A stretch of DNA of 8,324 bases from NCBI GenBank assembly GCA_002778535.1, contig PFBP01000006.1, forward strand, positions 1 to 8,324, read 5' to 3'. The notes under the pieces are model-generated. The model did no database searches. It was not told the DNA's origin and worked only from the letters and a program-made list of their open reading frames with translations. The stretch is from Candidatus Kuenenbacteria bacterium CG10_big_fil_rev_8_21_14_0_10_36_11 (GTDB taxonomy: Bacteria > Patescibacteriota > Patescibacteriia > UBA2196). A program made the translations under genes and the position numbers. Shown here piece by piece: positions 3,100 to 8,324 of the stretch; positions within the stretch are counted from its first letter, which is position 1, and every line of letters starts with the position of its first letter.

Positions 3100-6000
3100 T
3101 TACACAAAAATAATTTTCAAACCAATTTCAACTTCATTAATTTTTACTTTTTCCAATTCCTCTTCTGTTTTAGAAATTTTTTCAGCTAAAACAGATTTTT
3201 TTAATTCGTCTGAAAATTTATTAAACACCTGACTCAATAACGCGTCATCGGTCTGCCATTCAAGTATAATCTTATTTTGAATTGTCAATTTCATTTCTTT
3301 GCGCAGATTATTTATTGCCCGAACAAGTTCGCGCAAAATTCCTTCTTCTTTTAATTCATCATTTATGTTCGTATCAAATTCCACAGATAAATCTCCGTCT
3401 CCAGCTTCAAAAATTACTTCCTTCACATTAAGCTCGTCTTTAATTAAATTAAGATATTCATCTTCTAATTTTGATTTTTGATTTTTTCCACCAGAGGCGG
3501 ATCCGCCTTTGGCGGAAATTTTTGATTTTGCCAACGGCTGCCTGACTTTAATACCAGCTTCAGCGCGCTTGGCCAAACCTAATTCTACAATTTTGCGAGT
3601 CATGGCCATATAATCTAAAACCTTTTGATCAATCATTTCATCAACAGCCATTGGCCAATTTTCCAAATGCACTGATTCTTTCAAACTGCCGCAATTTTTG
3701 CCTAATTCCTGATAAACATATTCTGCTGTAAACGGAGTAAATGGCGCCAAAAGTTTTGATAATTCAAACAAGACTTTGCCTAAAGTAAAAATAGCCTGAT
3801 TTTTATCTTTCATATCCGAACTTTTGAATCTGTCTCTGGAACGGCGCAAATACCAAGTGGATAAATCATTAATAAAAAACGGCAACTCGCGCACAGCGTG
3901 CAAATCATAGGCGTCAAGTTTTTCCGTCATTTTTTTAATTGTTTCATAAAGACGCGCTAAAATCCATTTGTCCAAAGTATTTTTTGGTTTAGTATCAGCT
4001 TGCAGAAGTTTGATGCCAGAAAACTGATTTTCATATATTTTGTAAAAAGACAGAACATTAAAAAGCGTGTGGAAAAATCCGGTTTGTTCTTTCATCTCTT
4101 TTTCAGAAAAACAAAGATTGTCAGCTTTCATTACCTGCGAAGCGCAAAGATAATAACGCATAGCATCAGCTCCGGATTTTTCCATCAAAGCCATCGGGTC
4201 TGGATAATTGCGCAATCTTTTTGACATTTTTTTGCCATCTTCAGCTAAGACAATGCCATTGGCAATGACATTTTTAAAAGCGTTAGTTTTTAAAAGTCCG
4301 TTGGCTAAAATATGCGTATAATAAAACCAAGTGCGCGTCTGATCCACGCCTTCGGCAATAAATTCAGCTGGGAAATTAGCTTCAAATTTTTCTTTATTTT
4401 CAAACGGATAATGCATCTGAGCATAAGGCATAGAGCCGGATTCAAACCAGCAATCCATCACTTCTGGCACGCGCCGCATTTTTCCTCCGCACTTGTCGCA
4501 CTGCAAAATTATTTCATCAATAAACGGCCGATGCGGATCAAAAAATTTCTGATCAGTTGCTTGAAACATCTGACTAAATTTCTGCAAGCTGGCAATTTCT
4601 GGGTAATTATTGTGCCAGGCTTCCAAATCTGTTTTACCCAACGCGACAGCCATTAAAGCCGCAATCGTATCGCCATGGCTCACTAATAATATTTTTTTAT
4701 TATCATATTTATTTTCTGTCTCTCTTAAAAATTTTTCAGCTCTCTGCCTTAAATCAGCAATGCTTTCACCTTCTGGCCAGCCAGTTTTTAATCTTGTTTC
4801 CAGATTACCAATGTTGGCTTCAACCCAGTCATCATTTTTACCTTCAGCCACGCCCATCTTAACTTCAGAAAGCAAATCATTTTTTTCTGTCACTTCCAAA
4901 CCTAAAGATTGAACTACCAGAGTTGCGGTTTCTGTGGTTCTAATAAATGGCGAATGAATAACAACATTGATGCCTTCGTTTTTAAAATACTGCATCAAAT
5001 TCTCAATTTGCTTTTTTCCGTTTTCAGTCAGATAATAATGGTCATTTTCTATAACACCGCATAAAATATCTTTGACATTATTTTCCGCTTCGCCATGCCG
5101 CAATAAATAATATTGATTTTTCAGATTTTTAAAAACAGGCAATTCATCATAACTGCCAATAACTTTTTTTTCGCCGCATTTTTCACAAACCCAAAGCGGA
5201 ATTACCGAACCCCAGAACCTTTGGCGAGAAATTGACCAGTCTCTCGCTCCTTCAAGCCATTGTCCAAAACGGCCTTCTTTTAAATGTGGCGGCACCCAGT
5301 TAATTTTTTTCGCTGTTTTTAACGCTTGCTCTTTTATTTTTTCCACTTTTACAAAAAGCGAGCCAGTGGCGTAATTTAAAAGCGGGCTGTCGCAACGCCA
5401 GCAAAAAGGATAACTATGGATGTATTCTTCCGTAGCAAAAACTAAATTTTTGTTTTGTAAAAACTCTATAACTTTTCTATCAGTGGCAACCGGGTCATCT
5501 TTTAACTTAACCTCCAGACCAACAAAATCTTTAACTTCATCTTTAATTCTACCATCCATGCCCACATGTTGAATAAAGGGCAAGTTTTTAGTGCGGCCCA
5601 AATTTAAATCATCTTCGCCAAAAGCCGGAGCAATATGCACTACGCCCGTGCCATCTTCAGTTGTTACAAAATCTGCTGATTGAATCGTATAAAGATTTTC
5701 TTTATTTTCTAAATTTTTATTTAAATAATAATCAAAAAGCGGTTTGTATTTTTTACCAACCAAATCTTTACCGCGTATGTCATCCTGAACCCCTTTTGGG
5801 GTGAAGGATCTATCTTTAAATATTTTTTCTACTAAATCTTTTGCCAAAATATATTTCTCCTTGTTTTCTTTATTTTCTACTAACACATAACTAATTTTTT
5901 CTCCAATCGCCAAGGCTACATTTCCCATCAAAGTCCAAGGCGTGGTGGTCCAAGCCAACACAAAAGTTCCAGGCTCATCAACCAACTCAAATTTCACTGT

Positions 6001-6597
6001 CACAGAAACATCTTTGGCATCGCGATAACCTTCTGCCACTTCTGATTGCGAAAGCGTGGTTTCGCAACGCGGGCAAACATGCATGGACTTATAGCCTTCA
6101 TAAATTAAATCTTCATGCCAAAGTTCTTTAAAAACCCACCAGATTGATTCCATATAATCTCTGTCCATGGTTTTGTAATCATTGTCCATATCAACCCAGC
6201 GGCCCATTCTTTCTACAACCTTACGCCATTCTCCAGCATACATTAAGACCTTGGAACGACAGGCCGCGTTGAATTTATCAATGCCAATTTTTTCAATATC
6301 TTTTTTGCTTTTGACACTCATTTCTTCTTCCACAATATTTTCAATCGGCAATCCATGACAATCCCAGCCCCAGCGACGCTCCACACAAAAACCTTTCATT
6401 GTCCAATATCTTGGCACAATGTCTTTCATTAAACTGGCGACAATGTGACCGTAGTGTGGAAGTCCTGTGGCAAATGGCGGGCCGTCGTAAAAAACAAAAT
6501 CGCCTCGTGGGCTTTCTTTGTCCAGAGTTTTTTTAAAAATATTTTTTTCCTGCCAAAGTTTTAAAATTTCTTGTTCTTTTTCTGGAAGGTTAAACAT
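3100..6597 (-). CDS. ileS: Isoleucyl-tRNA synthetase with an inserted histidine-phosphatase domain
   Basis: 1165 residues; charges tRNA-Ile with isoleucine. Class I motifs are intact: HYGH (48-51) and KMSKR (790-794). The CP1 editing domain has WTTTPWTL (216-223) and GTGVVHIAPAFGEDD (316-330), with D330 at the conserved editing aspartate. Cysteine pairs lie at 175/178, 399/402, 471/474 and 700/703. HVCPRCETTLSQSEV and DCWFESGSMPYAQ place it with the eukaryote/archaeal-like (type 2) IleRS, a group known for low mupirocin sensitivity. The anticodon-binding helices (about 870-1025) include GIKVRQPLAK. The oddity is a whole histidine-phosphatase domain at about 495-675, in frame between the third and fourth cysteine pairs. 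A second small insertion (1027-1038) comes from a palindromic repeat. No T-box motif is seen in the leader; a promoter lies about 100 bp upstream. No Shine-Dalgarno precedes the ATG. Confidence 0.97.
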   Translation of the reverse strand: MFNLPEKEQEILKLWQEKNIFKKTLDKESPRGDFVFYDGPPFATGLPHYGHIVASLMKDIVPRYWTMKGFCVERRWGWDCHGLPIENIVEEEMSVKSKKDIEKIGIDKFNAACRSKVLMYAGEWRKVVERMGRWVDMDNDYKTMDRDYMESIWWVFKELWHEDLIYEGYKSMHVCPRCETTLSQSEVAEGYRDAKDVSVTVKFELVDEPGTFVLAWTTTPWTLMGNVALAIGEKISYVLVENKENKEKYILAKDLVEKIFKDRSFTPKGVQDDIRGKDLVGKKYKPLFDYYLNKNLENKENLYTIQSADFVTTEDGTGVVHIAPAFGEDDLNLGRTKNLPFIQHVGMDGRIKDEVKDFVGLEVKLKDDPVATDRKVIEFLQNKNLVFATEEYIHSYPFCWRCDSPLLNYATGSLFVKVEKIKEQALKTAKKINWVPPHLKEGRFGQWLEGARDWSISRQRFWGSVIPLWVCEKCGEKKVIGSYDELPVFKNLKNQYYLLRHGEAENNVKDILCGVIENDHYYLTENGKKQIENLMQYFKNEGINVVIHSPFIRTTETATLVVQSLGLEVTEKNDLLSEVKMGVAEGKNDDWVEANIGNLETRLKTGWPEGESIADLRQRAEKFLRETENKYDNKKILLVSHGDTIAALMAVALGKTDLEAWHNNYPEIASLQKFSQMFQATDQKFFDPHRPFIDEIILQCDKCGGKMRRVPEVMDCWFESGSMPYAQMHYPFENKEKFEANFPAEFIAEGVDQTRTWFYYTHILANGLLKTNAFKNVIANGIVLAEDGKKMSKRLRNYPDPMALMEKSGADAMRYYLCASQVMKADNLCFSEKEMKEQTGFFHTLFNVLSFYKIYENQFSGIKLLQADTKPKNTLDKWILARLYETIKKMTEKLDAYDLHAVRELPFFINDLSTWYLRRSRDRFKSSDMKDKNQAIFTLGKVLFELSKLLAPFTPFTAEYVYQELGKNCGSLKESVHLENWPMAVDEMIDQKVLDYMAMTRKIVELGLAKRAEAGIKVRQPLAKSKISAKGGSASGGKNQKSKLEDEYLNLIKDELNVKEVIFEAGDGDLSVEFDTNINDELKEEGILRELVRAINNLRKEMKLTIQNKIILEWQTDDALLSQVFNKFSDELKKSVLAEKISKTEEELEKVKINEVEIGLKIIFV
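3485..3518. repeat. 34-bp palindrome inside the ileS reading frame
   Basis: Centred on GGATCC, 15 of 17 positions pair (mismatches 3494/3509 and 3490/3513). It encodes residues 1027-1038 of IleRS, a Gly/Ser/Ala-rich stretch (SAKGGSASGGK) unlike its surroundings. It sits between the anticodon-binding helices and the C-terminal domain, where a flexible linker is tolerated. The 12-mer ATTTTTGATTTT occurs on both sides (3474-3485 and 3518-3529), like a target duplication, but the 44-bp offset is not a multiple of three. Confidence 0.65.
4573..5115 (-). other. Histidine-phosphatase (phosphoglycerate-mutase-like) domain within IleRS
   Basis: Residues about 495-675 of the ileS product. YYLLRHGEAENN carries the RHG motif (R500, H501 as phospho-acceptor). 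HSPFIRTTETA carries the second active-site arginine (R553). LLSEVKMGVAEG carries the proton-donor glutamate region (E578). WPEGESIADLRQRAEKFLRE is the usual GES helix, and LLVSHGDT carries the second catalytic histidine (H641). All core residues of the superfamily are present, so activity is expected rather than a dead scaffold. The domain starts about 15 residues after the point where ordinary IleRS has VIGSxxEL and ends about 12 before DPHRPFIDEI, so it replaces a short surface linker. Substrate is unknown. Confidence 0.9.
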
Positions 6598-6656
6598 AAA
6601 AAAATTTGCGATTTATGAAATATAAGTCAAAATTTTTTCATTTATTTTCTTATTCT

Positions 6657-6684
6657 TAAATCTTAAATCATAAATCATAAATCA
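6657..6684. repeat. Four tandem 7-bp units in the ileS leader
   Basis: Three exact TAAATCA units (6664-6684) follow one TAAATCT (6657-6663). The complementary GATTTATGA occurs at 6610-6618 nearer the ileS start, so the leader RNA can fold GATTTATGA against TCATAAATC (6668-6676 or 6675-6683). This A/T repeat may be neutral slippage. Confidence 0.55.
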
Positions 6685-6694
6685 ATTATAATTC

Positions 6695-6723
6695 ATTCTA
6701 CTAAATCCGCGGATTTTTAGCAA
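6695..6723 (-). promoter_or_regulatory. Likely ileS promoter with a palindromic spacer
   Basis: On the minus strand TTGCTA (6718-6723), a 17-bp spacer and TAGAAT (6695-6700) match a housekeeping promoter. Most of the spacer is the perfect 14-bp palindrome AAATCCGCGGATTT (6703-6716). The expected start near 6688 gives a leader of about 90 nt containing the 7-bp repeats. A second TATAAT lies at 6685-6690 but lacks a -35. Confidence 0.5.
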
Positions 6724-6766
6724 ATTTTAGAAAATAAAAAAACAAGCATAAAAGCCGCCAATATTT

Positions 6767-6818
6767 TGTAACTCCGAACTTTAGCTCGGATAAATCCTGA
6801 CTAAAATCAGGAGCTACA
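6767..6818. repeat. 52-bp two-hairpin element overlapping the end of scpB
   Basis: The ends TGTAACTCC (6767-6775) and GGAGCTACA (6810-6818) are inverted repeats at 8 of 9 positions. Inside are two hairpins, TCCGA/TCGGA (6773-6777, 6786-6790) and TCCTGA/TCAGGA (6795-6800, 6807-6812). The element supplies the last codons and the TGA stop of scpB. It resembles small non-autonomous palindromic repeats; no T-tract follows on the minus strand, so a terminator role is doubtful. Confidence 0.6.
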
Positions 6819-7343
6819 ATTCAGCATTTCCTCAATTGTTTCATGTTTTGATAATCTTTCATAATCAGGCAATTCTTTGGTATTGGTGAGTCCTAAATAG
6901 CGCGTAAAATCCAAAGTGACTTCATAAACATTAGCGCCGATTTTTCTGTCTAATTTGCTTTCAATTAAACCGCGCATAGCCAAATTTCTTAAAATCAAAG
7001 AGCAATTCACACCGCGGATTTGTTCCAATTCCATTTTTGTGATTGGCCCTCTATACGCGATAATTGTCAATGCTTCCAGTTGCGGCCGAGTCATTTCGCC
7101 AGTTAATTCCTCTTTTAAAAATTTCTCCACCACAGCCGAGGATTCCTGCGTGGTTGTCATTTGCACCCGGTCATCATTAAATATTATTTTTATACCGCGC
7201 TCGCTTTCATTGTATTCTTTTTTTAAAGTTTCCAAAACAGTTTCTATTTCTGTTTTAGAACGCTCGGTCAATTCGGCCAGTTTTTTGATTGACAAAGGCC
7301 GGTTGGACAAAAATAAAAGAGATTCAATTTGTTTTCTGATCAT
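6807..7343 (-). CDS. scpB: Segregation and condensation protein B
   Basis: 178 residues, a usual length. ScpB is a dimer that binds the central part of the ScpA kleisin and, with SMC, organises and helps separate the chromosome. Two winged-helix domains are seen: about 1-78 (IESLLFLSNRPLSIKKLAEL) and 84-155, holding the family hallmark EALTIIAYRGPITKMELEQI followed by RGVN (110-113). A short tail follows LPDYERL. The start codon overlaps the scpA stop by 4 bp (ATGA), so translation is coupled and stoichiometric. The last residues, CSS and the stop, lie within a palindromic element, so the natural C-terminus may have been altered when that element arrived. Confidence 0.95.
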   Translation of the reverse strand: MIRKQIESLLFLSNRPLSIKKLAELTERSKTEIETVLETLKKEYNESERGIKIIFNDDRVQMTTTQESSAVVEKFLKEELTGEMTRPQLEALTIIAYRGPITKMELEQIRGVNCSLILRNLAMRGLIESKLDRKIGANVYEVTLDFTRYLGLTNTKELPDYERLSKHETIEEMLNCSS

Positions 7344-8035
7344 AATTTTTCTATGATAATTTCCTCAAACATACTATCTTGTTTTACTATGACCACTCTT
7401 TGCTTTACCAATTCCAACACGCCTAAAAAAGTAATAATTACATCAGTGCGATTTTTTGATTCGGCAACTAAATCTTTGAAATTCAGCGAAAGAGCGCTGA
7501 AAATTCTATTTCTGATGTTTTCAATTTTTTCTTTGATGGAAATCGCGCGGAGCATTGATTTTTTCGGCAGTCGAATAATCGGCTCTATTTCTTTCAATAT
7601 CTCTAAAAATATTTTCTGAAGTTTTTCGCCTGTTAAACTTTCCGGCGGATTAAAAATCACTTCCACATCCACAGGAATTTTTTCGCGCGTGAACAAAACT
7701 TTTTTTTCAGCCAATATTTTTTCTATAATTTTTGAAGCATCATAATATTTTTTGTAAATCTTTAACTGGCTCTCCAAATTTAAACCGTCATCTTCGTCGC
7801 CTAAAGATAAATTTGGCAAAAGCGCACGAGATTTAATCAAAAGCAGTTTCGCCGCCACCACTAAAAAATCAGCCAATTCTTCCGGATTTTTCTCTTCCAC
7901 TTGCTCCAAATAAATCATAAACTGCTCTACTACTTTGGCGATTGACACTTCAGTAATATCCAAATCAGCCTGCTCAATCAATTGCAAAAGCAAATCCAAA
8001 GGCCCTTCAAATTTTTCCAGTTTGACTTGATACAT
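7340..8035 (-). CDS. scpA: Segregation and condensation protein A (kleisin)
   Basis: 231 residues, close to the family's ~240-250. ScpA bridges the two SMC heads and recruits ScpB. The N-terminal SMC-neck-binding helices are typical: FEGPLDLLLQLIEQADLDIT (9-28) and FLVVAAKLLLIKSRALLP (57-74). The middle (about 80-190) is charged and variable, the ScpB-binding part. The C-terminal winged helix that contacts the SMC head is seen at about 199-231 (ITFLGVLELVKQRVVIVKQD). Its ATG overlaps the stop of the upstream YbaK-like gene by one base (TAATG) and its stop overlaps scpB, so the three genes form one coupled unit. No smc gene is in view. No Shine-Dalgarno precedes the start. Confidence 0.95.
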   Translation of the reverse strand: MYQVKLEKFEGPLDLLLQLIEQADLDITEVSIAKVVEQFMIYLEQVEEKNPEELADFLVVAAKLLLIKSRALLPNLSLGDEDDGLNLESQLKIYKKYYDASKIIEKILAEKKVLFTREKIPVDVEVIFNPPESLTGEKLQKIFLEILKEIEPIIRLPKKSMLRAISIKEKIENIRNRIFSALSLNFKDLVAESKNRTDVIITFLGVLELVKQRVVIVKQDSMFEEIIIEKL

Positions 8036-8324
8036 TATTTTTTATTTCTTTTTATTTTCTTAATCTTTTTAGCAACACTAAAATTTCCCGCCTTAACGTT
8101 TTCCAACTTTACAAAATCCACTACTTTCATTTTTATGCTTTCGGTAAATTCTCCTGAAAAAAAAATCACTTCATTTTTTAAAGATTTGTCAACAAAAACA
8201 GAAATTTTATAAAGCGAGCCAAAAGCAGACATCGCGCCTGGCTTAACCTTAAAATGCGTTTTCATCGCACTTTCTTTGGGAATTTCTACTTTGGTAATCC
8301 GCAAATCTTTGGTAGTCATGACTT
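8035..8324 (-). CDS. YbaK/EbsC-like aminoacyl-tRNA deacylase, C-terminal part (cut by window edge)
   Basis: About 96 codons are visible. The stretch KVKPGAMSAFGSL, then VFVDKSLKNEVIFFSG and ESIKMKVVDFVKLE, follows the end of the YbaK/tRNA-editing fold (usual pattern: G-x-V-x-P-G-A-x-x-P-F-G, D-x-S-L, G, S-I-x-M, D-F). These enzymes hydrolyse mischarged aminoacyl-tRNA in trans. The family is about 150-160 residues, so some 70-90 N-terminal residues should lie beyond the window. The ATG at 8319 is probably internal, since the frame stays open to the edge and DLRIT already matches the middle of the domain. The PPFG-type motif reads SAFG here. The protein ends in a very basic tail (KKIKKIKRNKK) that could bind RNA. 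It is coupled to scpA by a TAATG overlap. The assignment rests on motif memory. Confidence 0.65.
   Translation of the reverse strand, partial: VMTTKDLRITKVEIPKESAMKTHFKVKPGAMSAFGSLYKISVFVDKSLKNEVIFFSGEFTESIKMKVVDFVKLENVKAGNFSVAKKIKKIKRNKK

Noticed and set aside
3474..3529. Clean transposition event with a 12-bp target duplication in ileS
   Set aside because: The two ATTTTTGATTTT copies are 44 bp apart, which is not a multiple of three, so a single simple insertion would have broken the frame; the A/T-rich 12-mer could also be chance or slippage.
3299..4912. Several plus-strand open frames opposite ileS (3299-3481, 4000-4224, 4312-4656, 4610-4912)
   Set aside because: They lie wholly inside a convincing IleRS gene and show no domain; they are frame shadows.
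4573..5115. Possibility that the phosphatase domain is a separate gene or an assembly join
   Set aside because: The reading frame continues without stop through both junctions, and the synthetase resumes exactly at DPHRPFIDEI, the point expected after the missing linker.
6598..6806. T-box riboswitch in the ileS leader
   Set aside because: No T-box sequence (AGGGTGG-like) or specifier-stem pattern is visible on the minus strand; the leader is mostly A/T repeats.

Overview
The window looks like chromosomal DNA from a member of the Candidate Phyla Radiation (Candidatus Patescibacteria), probably near the Parcubacteria. The reasons are low GC content with A/T-rich spacers, a DUF5667 protein paired with an ECF-type sigma factor, almost no Shine-Dalgarno sites, an IleRS of the eukaryote/archaeal-like type, and small palindromic repeats at gene ends. 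TGA is used as a stop (sigma factor, scpA, scpB), which argues against the recoded Gracilibacteria/Absconditabacteria lineages. This placement is inference from gene content; no search was run.

Layout, left to right. Positions 1-242 hold no supported gene, only A/T-rich inverted repeats. Positions 243-1755 are a minus-strand two-gene unit: an ECF-type sigma factor gene (1192-1755) followed by a membrane-anchored DUF5667 protein (243-1115), which I infer to be its partner or anti-sigma factor. Positions 1756-2134 are a 379-bp divergent regulatory region. It holds a strong plus-strand promoter, an extended -10 facing the sigma gene, and three 24-bp motifs of the form TTTGTCA...GACAAA. Positions 2135-2425 (plus) encode a small excisionase/MerR-type helix-turn-helix protein. 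It converges through a shared hairpin terminator on the rest of the window, which is all minus strand. In order of transcription, right to left, that block is a YbaK-like aminoacyl-tRNA deacylase (cut by the window edge), scpA, scpB, ileS and recO.

The YbaK-like gene, scpA and scpB overlap by 1 and 4 bp and form one translationally coupled unit that combines a probable tRNA proofreading enzyme with the two kleisin-complex partners of SMC. ileS has its own likely promoter (TTGCTA-17-TAGAAT) and is followed closely by recO.

The most striking object is ileS. Its 1165-residue product carries a complete histidine-phosphatase domain (RHG motif, second catalytic His, conserved Arg and Glu) inserted in frame between the two CxxC halves of a zinc-binding element of the synthetase. 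Second is the cluster of repeated, promoter-overlapping palindromic motifs between the sigma factor and the HTH gene, together with a hairpin that buries the only good ribosome binding site in the window, that of the DUF5667 gene. Several short palindromic elements have settled at gene edges (start of recO, stop of scpB, leader of the DUF5667 gene) and one lies inside the ileS reading frame.
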